Assembly (NCBI RefSeq): GCF_003762835.1
Contig: NZ_RJWA01000001.1
Coordinates: forward strand, 1,054,001-1,118,000
Length of the DNA: 64,000 nucleotides
Direction: 5' to 3'
Source of the DNA: Micromonospora sp. HM5-17
GTDB taxonomy: Bacteria > Actinomycetota > Actinomycetes > Mycobacteriales > Micromonosporaceae
Shown here: one piece after another, positions 9,018 to 17,846 of the stretch
Position numbering within the stretch: the first letter of the stretch is position 1
Layout: every line of letters begins with the position of its first letter
The notes under the pieces: model-generated
The model's database searches: none
The model's input: the letters and a program-made list of their open reading frames with translations, nothing else
What the model was told of the DNA's origin: nothing
Translations under genes and position numbers: made by a program

Positions 9018-9068
9018 CCCCACAGTTCGGGCGTCATATGGCGGGCGCCCCGACCCAAGGAGAAAGAA

Positions 9069-10091
9069 GTGCTCATCACCCAGCGGCCGACCCTCACCGA
9101 GGAGTCGATCAACGAGACCCGCTCCCGGTTCACCATCGAACCGCTCGAGCCGGGTTTCGGCTACACCCTGGGCAACTCGCTGCGTCGGACGCTGCTGTCG
9201 TCCATTCCGGGCGCGGCGGTGACCTCTATCAAGATCGACGGTGTGCTGCACGAGTTCACCACGATCCCCGGTGTCAAGGAGGACGTGGTCGAGCTCGTCA
9301 TGAACATCAAGGAACTCTGCGTCAGCTCCGACCACGACGAGCCGGTGAGCATGTACCTGCGCAAGCAGGGCCCGGGCGACGTGACCGCCGGAGACATCCA
9401 GCCACCGGCCGGGGTCATTGTGCACAACCCCGACCTGAAGCTGGCGACCCTGAACGGCAAGGGCCGGCTCGACATGGAGCTGACCGTCGAGCGGGGGCGG
9501 GGTTACGTCACCGCGGCGCAGAACAAGCAGGCCGGTGCGGAGATCGGCCGGATCCCGGTCGACTCGATCTACTCGCCGGTGCTGAAGGTGACGTACCGCG
9601 TCGAGGCGACCCGGGTCGAGCAGCGGACCGACTTCGACCGGCTGATCATCGACGTGGAGACCAAGCCGTCGATCGGCCCGCGTACGGCGCTCGCCTCCGC
9701 CGGCTCCACCCTGGTCGAGCTCTTCGGGCTGGCCCGCGAGCTGGACGAGAGCGCCGAGGGTATCGACATCGGCCCGTCGCCGCAGGACGCCCAGCTCGCC
9801 GCCGACCTGGCGCTGCCCATCGAGGAGCTGGACCTGACCGTCCGGTCGTACAACTGCCTCAAGCGCGAGGGCATCAACACCGTCGGTGAGCTGATCGGAC
9901 GTACCGAGGCTGATCTTCTCGACATTCGGAACTTCGGTCAGAAGTCGATCGACGAGGTCAAGATGAAGCTCGCCGGTATGGGACTGGGTCTGAAGGACTC
10001 GGCGCCCAACTTCGACCCGGCGCACGTCGTGGACACCTTCGGCGAGGCCGACTACGACACCGACGACTACCGCGAGACCGAGCAGCTTTGA
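9069..10091 (+). CDS. rpoA: DNA-directed RNA polymerase subunit alpha
   Basis: RNA polymerase alpha, 340 residues. The N-terminal assembly domain contains [22 protein letters not shown]; after a flexible linker, the C-terminal domain ([19 protein letters not shown], then [12 protein letters not shown]) contacts upstream promoter DNA and activators. The GTG start is preceded by AAGGAGAAAGAA. The acidic tail is typical of actinobacteria. Confidence 0.98.
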   Translation: MLITQRPTLTEESINETRSRFTIEPLEPGFGYTLGNSLRRTLLSSIPGAAVTSIKIDGVLHEFTTIPGVKEDVVELVMNIKELCVSSDHDEPVSMYLRKQGPGDVTAGDIQPPAGVIVHNPDLKLATLNGKGRLDMELTVERGRGYVTAAQNKQAGAEIGRIPVDSIYSPVLKVTYRVEATRVEQRTDFDRLIIDVETKPSIGPRTALASAGSTLVELFGLARELDESAEGIDIGPSPQDAQLAADLALPIEELDLTVRSYNCLKREGINTVGELIGRTEADLLDIRNFGQKSIDEVKMKLAGMGLGLKDSAPNFDPAHVVDTFGEADYDTDDYRETEQL

Positions 10092-10140
10092 TCCGGGGCT
10101 AGCTGGAGATCCGGCCGCCCACTACTGAGGAGCACCAAGA

Positions 10141-10713
10141 ATGCCCACGCCCACCAAGGGCCCCCGCCTCGGCGGTAGCCCCGCGCACGAGCGGATGATC
10201 CTGGCCAACCTGGCCACCGCGCTGTTCCAGCACGGCAGAATCACCACGACCCAAGCCAAGGCCAAGCGGCTGCGCCCGCTCGCGGAGCAGCTGATCACCA
10301 AGGCCAAGCGCGGCGACCTGGCGAGCCGTCGCCGGGTGCTGACCGTGGTGCGAGACAAGGACGTGGTCTTCCAGCTGTTCGACCAGATCGCCCCCCGGTA
10401 CGCCAACCGGAACGGCGGCTACACCAGGATCGTGAAGACGGTCCCCCGCAAGGGTGACAACGCCCCGATGGCGATCATCGAGCTGGTCGAGGAGCAGGCG
10501 ACGACGCCGGCCGCGCCCACCCGGAAGGCCGCCCGCAAGGCGGCGCAGCAGGACAAGGTCGAGGCGCTGGCTCCGGCGGAGGAGGTTCCGACGTCGACCG
10601 AGACCCGCCCGGCGTCCGCGGCCGACCAGGACGCCGACGCGCCGGAGTCGGTCTCCGGCGACACCGCGGCGGCCCGCGAGGACACCGACGAGGCGGACAC
10701 CTCGAAGTCCTGA
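10141..10713 (+). CDS. rplQ: 50S ribosomal protein L17 with acidic Ala-rich tail
   Basis: Ribosomal protein L17 at the exit-tunnel side of the large subunit. Residues 1-118 are the conserved domain ([18 protein letters not shown], then [20 protein letters not shown]). Residues ~120-190 are an added tail rich in Ala, Glu, Asp, Pro and Thr. Such tails occur in other actinobacterial L17 proteins and are probably disordered. It ends the alpha operon. Confidence 0.97.
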   Translation: MPTPTKGPRLGGSPAHERMILANLATALFQHGRITTTQAKAKRLRPLAEQLITKAKRGDLASRRRVLTVVRDKDVVFQLFDQIAPRYANRNGGYTRIVKTVPRKGDNAPMAIIELVEEQATTPAAPTRKAARKAAQQDKVEALAPAEEVPTSTETRPASAADQDADAPESVSGDTAAAREDTDEADTSKS

Positions 10714-10726
10714 CGACGAGACAGGC

Positions 10727-10760
10727 GCGGCCCGACATTCCCTCGGGGGTGTCGGGCCGC
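10727..10760 (+). terminator. Terminator after rplQ
   Basis: Arms 10727-10737 and 10750-10760 form a perfect 11-bp stem with a 12-nt loop, followed shortly by CATTTCTC. This is the most convincing end point of the alpha operon; truA begins 30 bases later. Confidence 0.7.
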
Positions 10761-10789
10761 GGCATTTCTCAGCGAAGACGAGGTGATCC

Positions 10790-11632
10790 GTGGAGCACGA
10801 GGTACCGGAACAGACCCGGCTGCGACTGGATGTCGCGTACGACGGCAGCGGCTTCTCCGGCTGGGCCGTCCAGCCCGGTCGGCGTACGGTCGCCGGGGTG
10901 CTGACCGAGGCGCTGGCGACGCTCCTCGGCGCGGGCCGGGCGACCGGGCTGACCGTGGCCGGACGTACCGATGCCGGGGTGCACGCCACCGGGCAGGTCT
11001 GCCACGTCGACGTGCCGACCGAGGTCTGGCGGCGGCACGCCGGGAGTCTGCTGCACCGGCTCGCCCGGCTGCTTCCCTCCGACGTCCGGGTGCGCGCCAT
11101 CACCGAGGTGCCGGCCGACTTCGACGCCCGATTCTCGGCGATCTTCCGACGGTACGAGTACCGGGTCACGGACGCCCCGTACGGTGCCGATCCGCTGCGG
11201 CGGCACGAGGTCCTGGCCTGGCCCCGGCCGCTGGACCTGGCGGCGCTGAACCGGGCGGCGGCGGGGCTGGTCGGCGAGCACGACTTCGCGGCGTACTGCC
11301 GCCGGAAGGAGCACGCCACGACGGTGCGGGAGGTGACCCGGCTGGACTGGCGGCGGGAGCCGGACGGCCTGCTGGTCGCCACCGTGCAGGCCGACGCGTT
11401 CTGTCAGGCGATGGTGCGGAGCCTGGTCGGCGCGATGCTGGCGGCCGGGGATGGCCGACGCCCGGTGGACTGGCCGGGCGGGCTGCTCGAACGCCGTGAA
11501 CGGGCGAGTGAGGTGACGGTGGCGCCCCCGCACGGGCTCACCCTGGTCGAGGTCGGCTACCCCCGGGATCCTGCCGAGTACGCGGAGCGGGCCCGGCAGA
11601 CCCGCCGCCTGCGGCTGCCGGCGACCGCCTGA
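10790..11632 (+). CDS. truA: tRNA pseudouridine synthase A
   Basis: TruA converts U38-U40 of the tRNA anticodon stem-loop to pseudouridine. The catalytic Asp lies in GRTDAGVHATGQ near residue 62, and the N-terminus LRLDVAYDGSGFSGWAVQ and FDARFSAIFRRYEYRV are family hallmarks. It has 280 residues, read from a GTG. It follows rplQ, as in many bacteria, but beyond the hairpin, so read-through or a separate weak promoter is needed. Confidence 0.95.
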   Translation: MEHEVPEQTRLRLDVAYDGSGFSGWAVQPGRRTVAGVLTEALATLLGAGRATGLTVAGRTDAGVHATGQVCHVDVPTEVWRRHAGSLLHRLARLLPSDVRVRAITEVPADFDARFSAIFRRYEYRVTDAPYGADPLRRHEVLAWPRPLDLAALNRAAAGLVGEHDFAAYCRRKEHATTVREVTRLDWRREPDGLLVATVQADAFCQAMVRSLVGAMLAAGDGRRPVDWPGGLLERRERASEVTVAPPHGLTLVEVGYPRDPAEYAERARQTRRLRLPATA

Positions 11633-11642
11633 GCGGGGGTTC

Positions 11643-14111
11643 TCAGTCCGACGATGCGGCGTCGGTGCTGGCCGCCGGATCGGCGGTCGCCGTCACCCGC
11701 CGGTCCAGCACCTTGCCGCGCAGGTAGACCTCGACCATGTCGAAGAGGATCTGACGGGCGAACGGATCCTCGCTGCTGATCTTCCCTCCGTCGACCTTGG
11801 CCACCACGCAGTAGATCAGGTAGTGCCCGCGGACGTGCCAGCCGACCTGGGCGGTCCGAGCCTCGATGCTGTCGGTGTTCCGCCCGGCCGGCATGCCGAG
11901 GAAGCGACCCTTCTCGCTGCTGACGATCGGCTTGATCTTCTCGTGGGCCGACGACGCGCCGGCCGCGTCGGCGAGGTTCACGATGCCGGCGGTGGCGACG
12001 AAGGTCTCCGGCGGCGACAGCACGGTGGCCCGGACGAACTGGCTGCAGCCCAGGCTCAACAGCAGCTCCCGGATCTCACCGTCGGCGACGAGCGCGCAGT
12101 CCTCCGAGGCCTGCGTCTTGAGGATCGGGTACGGCGCGTCATCGGCGTCGACGACGATCTCCTTGCCGGGGAAGACCTCCTCCACGGTGAGCGGTGTCGG
12201 GTCGACGGTCCGGGAACTGATGTCCCGGGGGCCGTTCGCGGCGACCGCGCTGTCGGCGGGGCGGGCGCCCTGGCCGTACCCCTGGTCGGCGATGACGAAG
12301 TAGGAACTGAGCCCGCAGAGGCCGAGTAGCACGAGGACGCCGAGCGAACCGATGACCCACTGCCAGGTCCGCTTGGACATCTGGTAGCGGCTCCGGGCCG
12401 TGGCGACGGGGTCGGAGGCCGCCGGGGTGGCGGCCGGAGCCGCAGCGTCGGTCGTGGTGGATAACGGAGCCGAGGCCGCGGAGACCGCAGCGGTGGACCG
12501 GTGTGGCGGACGGGGCGGCTCGCCGACCTCGTCCGGCGTGGAGGGCCGCGACCCGCCGGACGTCCCGGCACGTGGCGTCGAGCGCGGCCCGGCCGGGGGC
12601 GAACTGGTGGGCGGAGCGGAGTGGGGCCCGCCCGGTGGGGCCGAGCGCGGCTTGGCGGGCGGGACCGTGCGGGGGCCGGGACGGGCCGGGGCGGGCGGTG
12701 CCGAGGGCGGTGCGGGGGACGCATCGCCGGCCGGGCCCGGCCTCCGCTCCGACACCGACACGCGGGAGGAGCCGGATTGCCGTCCGCGGGGTGGTGCCTG
12801 GCCGCGGCGGTCGGTGTCCCCGTCGCGGCGCGGTGTCGCGCCCGGAACCGGGCTTCCCGGGGGGAGCGGGTCAGCGGGACGCGGGCTTCCCGGGTGGGGC
12901 CGGCCCGGCGACGTCGGGTGGCGCGAGGCCGCCGGTGCCGAGGTGGTGGGCCGGCGTTCGGTGAGGGGATCTCGGGCCGCCTCACCACGACCGGGATCGT
13001 CCGTCGGCCCGGGACGTACGCCCAGGCGTTCGGGCGCCGGTCCCGGCCGGGGGGTACCGGCACCGTGCCGTCCGGGGACGGGCCCGGAGACCGGGGGCGG
13101 CGTCGTCCGGTCGGCGGTCCGGCGACGGCCGGTGGGTACCGGCGCGGGCCCGGGCCGGGGAGCGGGCCCCACCACGGACTCCACCGCGGGGGCGCGCCGT
13201 TGCCGTGGGATCAGACCCGGTCGGGCGTCGGGAGTCCCGGGAATCCGGACCTCCGGGTGGGCGGGCGGTCCGGCGGGGCTGGCCGGATCGGGTCGGGCGT
13301 GGTGTCGGCCGGTCGGCGTGGGCGGCTCCGGCACGACACGCGGCGCGTCACCGCCCCGGGCCGCTTCCGCGCCACGGAGAGACCCTGCGGCACGAGACGA
13401 CTCGGCGGTACCGAGCGGCCCGCCACCGCGTCGAGGCTCGCCGCCGAACGACCCGGTGCCGCGCCGTACCCGCGGCGGCTCGGCGGCATGTGAACGGTCC
13501 GTGACGGCCGGGGACCGTCCACCGGGGAGCACCGGGGCCCCGGTGGCCTGCGGTCCCGCGTCGACGACCGGCCAGCCCGGTCCGGTGTGGACCTCGGGCG
13601 TGCTCCGGCCGCGGGGCCCCGAACGTCCAGCTGGGACAGACCGCTCCACGGGCCCGTCGCCGTCGGGGGCGGCGCGGCGGCCGCGGCGCACGGCGTCACC
13701 ACGGCCGGGACCGGCCTCGGCGTCCGCGCTGTGCCGGGGGCGGGACGGCACCCCGACCTCCGGACGCGGGTCGCCAGGATTCGCCAGGTGGCGCCCACCG
13801 GCGGAGGAACGCGGCTGCCGATCCCGGTGGGCGATCCCCGGATAGCCGCTGGCCGGGCTGGGGTCGTCCGGCACCCCGTGCCGCGGACGGCGGGGTCCGT
13901 CGACCGGCCCGCCGTACGGTGCGGAGACCGGGCCGGGCTCACCGAGGGAGAGCCGAGAGGAGTCGGTGTCGGCTGGCGTCTCGTCGTCGCGGGCTCGGCG
14001 CCGGCCGACCCGTACGGACGATGGTGCCGGGTCCGCCGGGGAGGGGGCGGCGGGATCCCGTGGTGACCGTGGCGCTCCGTCGCCCGATCGAGGCCCGTGC
14101 CCGTAAACCAT
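11643..14111 (-). CDS. Large Pro/Arg/Gly-rich single-pass membrane protein
   Basis: An 822-residue protein of unknown function. Residues 1 to ~575 are low complexity, dominated by Pro, Arg, Gly, Ser and Thr, and predicted disordered and cytoplasmic. One membrane segment at about 582-604 (WVIGSLGVLVLLGLCGLSSYFVI) is followed by an extracellular domain of ~210 residues with two Cys (EDCALVADGEI and SLGCSQFV) and a conserved-looking core (VGWHVRGHYLIYCVVAKVDGG). The C-terminal domain, not the repeat-rich part, should be used for homology. It converges on truA with a 10-base gap. The start MVYGHGPRSGDG is supported by a TACCCT hexamer 7 nt upstream. Confidence 0.8.
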   Translation of the reverse strand: MVYGHGPRSGDGAPRSPRDPAAPSPADPAPSSVRVGRRRARDDETPADTDSSRLSLGEPGPVSAPYGGPVDGPRRPRHGVPDDPSPASGYPGIAHRDRQPRSSAGGRHLANPGDPRPEVGVPSRPRHSADAEAGPGRGDAVRRGRRAAPDGDGPVERSVPAGRSGPRGRSTPEVHTGPGWPVVDAGPQATGAPVLPGGRSPAVTDRSHAAEPPRVRRGTGSFGGEPRRGGGPLGTAESSRAAGSLRGAEAARGGDAPRVVPEPPTPTGRHHARPDPASPAGPPAHPEVRIPGTPDARPGLIPRQRRAPAVESVVGPAPRPGPAPVPTGRRRTADRTTPPPVSGPVPGRHGAGTPRPGPAPERLGVRPGPTDDPGRGEAARDPLTERRPTTSAPAASRHPTSPGRPHPGSPRPADPLPPGSPVPGATPRRDGDTDRRGQAPPRGRQSGSSRVSVSERRPGPAGDASPAPPSAPPAPARPGPRTVPPAKPRSAPPGGPHSAPPTSSPPAGPRSTPRAGTSGGSRPSTPDEVGEPPRPPHRSTAAVSAASAPLSTTTDAAAPAATPAASDPVATARSRYQMSKRTWQWVIGSLGVLVLLGLCGLSSYFVIADQGYGQGARPADSAVAANGPRDISSRTVDPTPLTVEEVFPGKEIVVDADDAPYPILKTQASEDCALVADGEIRELLLSLGCSQFVRATVLSPPETFVATAGIVNLADAAGASSAHEKIKPIVSSEKGRFLGMPAGRNTDSIEARTAQVGWHVRGHYLIYCVVAKVDGGKISSEDPFARQILFDMVEVYLRGKVLDRRVTATADPAASTDAASSD

Positions 14112-14118
14112 GTCGCAC

Positions 14119-14124
14119 AGGGTA
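14119..14124 (-). promoter_or_regulatory. -10 hexamer TACCCT, leaderless type
   Basis: On the minus strand TACCCT ends 7 nt before the ATG at 14111, with no ribosome binding site between. This predicts that the Pro-rich membrane protein is read from a leaderless mRNA. Confidence 0.5.
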
Positions 14125-14251
14125 ACGGACGTCGCCGGAGGCCCGCCTCCGCCGACGAATCACGGTTGGTGAAAGAGGAGACATCTGCCTCGAAAGCTGA
14201 TCACGGTCGGTGGGGTGGCCATCGGCCGGGCGTACGGGCCGGTAGGCAAGA

Positions 14252-14866
14252 ATGCGTGGCGTGACCGGGGACCACTATTTCAGCACCGAGCCCACCGCCG
14301 AGGCGCACCGCCGCGAGGTGACGTTCACGGTCGAGGGCCGGATTTACACCCTGACCTCGTCCTCCGGGGTCTTCTCGGCGGACCGGCTCGACCCCGGCAC
14401 CGCCGTACTCCTGCGTAAGGCCGACCTGCCCGGGCCGGCGACCACCGGTGCCCTGCTCGACCTGGGCTGCGGGTACGGGCCGATCGCCTGCGTGCTCGCC
14501 ACCCGCGCGGTGGCCGCCACCGTCTGGGCGGTCGACGTCAACGCGCGGGCCCGCGAGCTGACCGCCGAGAACGCCGCCCGGCTCGGGCTCGCCGACCGGA
14601 TCCGGGTCTGCGCCCCGGACGACGTCCCCGCCGACGTCTCCTTCGCCGAGCTGTGGTCGAACCCGCCGATCCGAATCGGGAAGTCGGACCTGCACGACAT
14701 GCTGGGGCGGTGGCTGCCCCGGCTGACCCCCGACGGCGTGGCGTGGCTGGTCGTGGCCCGGCATCTCGGGGGTGACTCGCTGCAACGCTGGCTCGACGAG
14801 GCCGGGTGGCGGGTCGGCCGGCATGCCAGCCAGAAGGGCTACCGGGTGTTGCGGGTCACCCGCTGA
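14252..14866 (+). CDS. RsmC-like class I SAM methyltransferase
   Basis: A 204-residue SAM-dependent methyltransferase of the small-domain (MTS) type, related to rRNA guanine-N2 methyltransferases RsmC/RlmG. Motif I is LDLGCGYGPIACVLA near residue 70, and motif IV is SNPPIRIGK near residue 135, the NPP signature of base-N methylation. It has only one of the two domains of E. coli RsmC, as is usual in actinobacteria. A GTG at 14261 is an alternative start. The next gene, an ABC-F ATPase, is also translation-related. Confidence 0.85.
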   Translation: MRGVTGDHYFSTEPTAEAHRREVTFTVEGRIYTLTSSSGVFSADRLDPGTAVLLRKADLPGPATTGALLDLGCGYGPIACVLATRAVAATVWAVDVNARARELTAENAARLGLADRIRVCAPDDVPADVSFAELWSNPPIRIGKSDLHDMLGRWLPRLTPDGVAWLVVARHLGGDSLQRWLDEAGWRVGRHASQKGYRVLRVTR

Positions 14867-15009
14867 CACCGTCCGGGGCGGCCGGGCCGACCGGTCACGC
14901 CCGGACCAGCGGGGACGATCCCGCCGGGCGAGACAGGACCGGCCGCGCGAACGGGACTATCCGCAGAAAATCGGTAGCCAGTGGCCCGACTCTTCGGCAC
15001 CATCCCGCC

Positions 15010-16677
15010 GTGGGATACGTGGACGTCGTCGGAGTCAGGCACACCCTGCCCGACGGTCGGGAGCTCTTCGCCGACGTGTCGTTCCGGGTCGGCGAGGGGG
15101 CGAAGATCGCGCTGGTCGGGCCGAACGGTGCGGGCAAGACGACGCTGCTACGGATGATCGCCGGTGATCTCCCGGTCCGGACCGGCACCATCTCCCGCTC
15201 CGGCGGGCTCGGCGTGATGCGCCAGTTCATCGGCATGATCGGTGACGAGACGACCCTGCAGGACCTGGCGCCACCGCCGGTGCGAACGGCGGGGAAGGCG
15301 CTGGCCGAGGCGGAGGCGGCGTTGCACGCGGCCGAGGCGCGCGGCAAGTTCAGCACGGCGGCGCGCAAGGCCCAACTGGCGTACGCCGAGGCGCTGGCCG
15401 CCTGGGGCGAGGTCGGTGGTTACGACGCCGAGGTGCTCTTCGACACGGTCGCCACGATCGTGCTGGACCTGCCGTGGGAGCAGAGCCGATCCCGTCTGGT
15501 GCGGACCCTCTCCGGTGGACAGCAGAAGCGGTTCGCGTTGGAACTGCTGCTCCGGGGCACCGACGAGGTGCTGCTGCTCGACGAGCCCGACAACTTCCTC
15601 GACGTACCGGGGAAGCGGTGGTTGGAGCGCCGGCTGCGCGAGTCGACCAAGTCGGTGCTGTACGTCTCGCACGACCGGGAACTGCTCTCCCAGACCGCGG
15701 ACCGGGTGGTGGCGGTCGAGGGGGGCAGCGCCTGGGTACATCCGGGTGGCTTCGACAGCTGGCACGCGGCCCGAATGGCCCGGCACGACCGGTTGGAGGA
15801 ACAGCGCCGGCGGTGGGACGAGGAGCACCAGAAGCTCCGCGAGCTGGTGGCGACGCTGAAGCAGAAGGCGACCTACAACGACGGCATGGCCTCGCGGTAC
15901 CAGGCGGCGCAGACCCGGCTGCGCAAGTTCGAGGAGGCTGGCCCGCCACCCCTGCCGCCGAAGGAACAGGACATCCGGATGCGCCTCACCGGCGGCCGGA
16001 CCGGCAAGCGGGTGCTCGTCTGTGAGCAACTGGAGCTGGAGGATCTGACCTTCCCGTTCGACCTGGAGGTCTGGTACGGCGACCGGGTCGCCGTCCTCGG
16101 CGCCAACGGGACGGGGAAGTCCCACTTCCTGCGCCTGCTGGCCCGGGGCGGCACCGACCCCGATCCCGCGACCGTGCCGCTCGGCGGCCTGTCCGCCCTG
16201 GAGCCGGTGAAGCACGGCGGGGTGGCCCGGCTCGGCGCCCGGGTCCGGCCCGGCCACTTCTCGCAGACCCACGACCGGCCGGACCTGATGGACCGGACGC
16301 TGGTGGACGTGCTGTGGCACGGCGACGAGCACCGGCCCGGGCTGGACCGGCACGCCGCGATGCGGGCGCTGAACCGGTACGAGCTGGCCGGTCAGGGGGA
16401 CCAGCGGTTCGGCACCCTCTCCGGCGGGCAGCAGGCGCGCTTTCTCGTGCTCCTGTTGGAGCTGTCGGGGGCGACGCTGCTGCTGCTCGACGAGCCGACG
16501 GACAACCTGGACCTGGCCTCGGCCGAGGCGTTGGAGGCCGGGCTCCGGGCGTTCGAGGGCACCGTGCTGGCGGTGACCCACGATCGCTGGTTCGCGCGCT
16601 CCTTCAACCGGTTCCTGCTCTTCCGCGGCGACGGCGAGGTGGTCGAGACGCCGGAACCGGTCTGGGACGTGGACTGA
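15010..16677 (+). CDS. ABC-F family ATPase
   Basis: A soluble duplicated ATPase of the ABC-F family, whose members act on the ribosome in translation or antibiotic protection. It has two Walker A motifs (GPNGAGKTT near residue 36 and GANGTGKSH near 360), two LSGGQ signatures (TLSGGQQKRFALE and TLSGGQQARFLVL), Walker B LLLDEPDNFLD and LLLLDEPTDNLD, and no membrane segment. An arm/linker of charged sequence around residues 255-325 joins the halves. The GTG at 15010 (VGYVDVVGVRHTLPDG) is chosen because the domain begins at once; the longer in-frame extension is non-conserved. 555 residues. Confidence 0.9.
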   Translation: MGYVDVVGVRHTLPDGRELFADVSFRVGEGAKIALVGPNGAGKTTLLRMIAGDLPVRTGTISRSGGLGVMRQFIGMIGDETTLQDLAPPPVRTAGKALAEAEAALHAAEARGKFSTAARKAQLAYAEALAAWGEVGGYDAEVLFDTVATIVLDLPWEQSRSRLVRTLSGGQQKRFALELLLRGTDEVLLLDEPDNFLDVPGKRWLERRLRESTKSVLYVSHDRELLSQTADRVVAVEGGSAWVHPGGFDSWHAARMARHDRLEEQRRRWDEEHQKLRELVATLKQKATYNDGMASRYQAAQTRLRKFEEAGPPPLPPKEQDIRMRLTGGRTGKRVLVCEQLELEDLTFPFDLEVWYGDRVAVLGANGTGKSHFLRLLARGGTDPDPATVPLGGLSALEPVKHGGVARLGARVRPGHFSQTHDRPDLMDRTLVDVLWHGDEHRPGLDRHAAMRALNRYELAGQGDQRFGTLSGGQQARFLVLLLELSGATLLLLDEPTDNLDLASAEALEAGLRAFEGTVLAVTHDRWFARSFNRFLLFRGDGEVVETPEPVWDVD

Positions 16678-16767
16678 CCGGCGGACGCCGACCGGACGTG
16701 GCCTGGCCGGCCGGCCACGAGCCGGTCCGGTCGCGCGTGGCGCAGTCGCGGAGAGTGTTGGCTCGAT

Positions 16768-16773
16768 TATCGT
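16768..16773 (+). promoter_or_regulatory. -10 hexamer TATCGT, leaderless type
   Basis: TATCGT lies 7 nt before the ATG at 16781, and there is no Shine-Dalgarno sequence in the gap. Confidence 0.5.
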
Positions 16774-16780
16774 CGGTGCT

Positions 16781-17788
16781 ATGTCCCTCCGTGCGGCCGG
16801 CGGTAACGTACTGCGTCGGACGGCTCAGGTCGTGGCCACCGCCGTCCTGCTCGGGTATCTCGGCCGGGCGGTGGCGGGCCGGTGGGATGAGGTCCGGGGG
16901 GTCCTCGGCGACCTGTCGGCCGCCACGCTGGCGCTCGCCGGACTGGCCGCCGTGGCGGCGTACGGCTGCGGTTTCCTGGCCTGGCGGGCGATCCTGACGG
17001 ATCTCGGAGCCGGGATGCCGGTCACCGGCGCGGCACGGATCTTCTTCGTCGGGCAGCTGGCTAAGTACCTACCGGGCAAGGTCTGGCCGATTCTGCTCCA
17101 GACCCGGCTCGGCCGGGCGTACGGGGTGCCGGGGCGGGCGTCGGCGGCGGCGGCTCTGCTGGTCATGCTGATCACCCTCGGCACCGGTCTGCTGCTCACC
17201 GCCGTCACCCTGCCCGTGCTCGGTGGGCGGACCGTCGACACCGTCTGGTGGACCCTGGGGGTCGGGTCGCCGGTGCTGGTCGCGCTCTGGCCACCGGTGC
17301 TGAACCGCCTCCTCGCCTGGCTGCTGCGGGTGGCCCGTCGCCCGCCGATGCCGCAGCCGCTGTCGGCCCGGGGCATCGGGTCGGCCCTCGGTTGGTCGGT
17401 GCTGAGCTGGCTGGCCTACGGCGTGCACCTGTGGCTCGTGATGTACGACGCCGGCGCGACCGGACCGGCGCTGCCGGTGGTCGCGGTCGGTGCCTTCGCC
17501 GGCTCGTGGTGCCTCGGGTTCCTGCTCTCGGTCGCGCCGGCCGGGGTCGGGACGCGGGAGGCCGCGTTGCCGCTCCTCCTGGCCGGCGCCGTCGCCGTAC
17601 CGGTGGCACTGGTCGCCGCCGTCGTCTCCCGGCTGCTGATGACGGTGGTCGACCTGCTCTGTCCACTGGTGGCGCTGCTGGCGGAGCGGGTGCGTCGGCC
17701 GGAGCGGGCGGGGACACCGGAGTCGGCCGCCGAGGTGTCGCCGGTGGACCTGGCGCGCCCGCGGACGCCCTGGCCGGCGGGCGGGTGA
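16781..17788 (+). CDS. Lysylphosphatidylglycerol synthase TM-domain protein (flippase-like)
   Basis: A 335-residue polytopic membrane protein with about eight hydrophobic segments. The motif GQLAKYLPGKVWP near residue 91 and the late PAGVGTREAALPLLL segment are characteristic of the UPF0104/LPG_synthase_TM family. The catalytic GNAT-like domain of true MprF is absent, so it is more likely a lipid or glycolipid translocation or biosynthesis accessory protein. It precedes a glycosyltransferase and methyltransferase, which suggests envelope glycan or glycolipid work. Confidence 0.85.
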   Translation: MSLRAAGGNVLRRTAQVVATAVLLGYLGRAVAGRWDEVRGVLGDLSAATLALAGLAAVAAYGCGFLAWRAILTDLGAGMPVTGAARIFFVGQLAKYLPGKVWPILLQTRLGRAYGVPGRASAAAALLVMLITLGTGLLLTAVTLPVLGGRTVDTVWWTLGVGSPVLVALWPPVLNRLLAWLLRVARRPPMPQPLSARGIGSALGWSVLSWLAYGVHLWLVMYDAGATGPALPVVAVGAFAGSWCLGFLLSVAPAGVGTREAALPLLLAGAVAVPVALVAAVVSRLLMTVVDLLCPLVALLAERVRRPERAGTPESAAEVSPVDLARPRTPWPAGG

Positions 17789-17834
17789 CTCGCCGGCAAT
17801 GACCACGGAATGTGCTGACCGCAGCACGATAGGC

Positions 17835-17840
17835 TACCCT
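17835..17840 (+). promoter_or_regulatory. -10 hexamer TACCCT, leaderless type
   Basis: TACCCT lies 6 nt before the GTG at 17847; an overlapping TAGGCT (17830-17835) is a second candidate. This spacing decides the GTG as the start. Confidence 0.5.
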
Positions 17841-17846
17841 GCTGCC

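Noticed and set aside
12400-13845. A 481-codon plus-strand frame opposite the Pro-rich membrane protein
   Set aside because: It is low complexity and has no recognisable start context. The minus-strand frame carries a membrane helix, a structured C-terminal domain and a promoter-spaced ATG.
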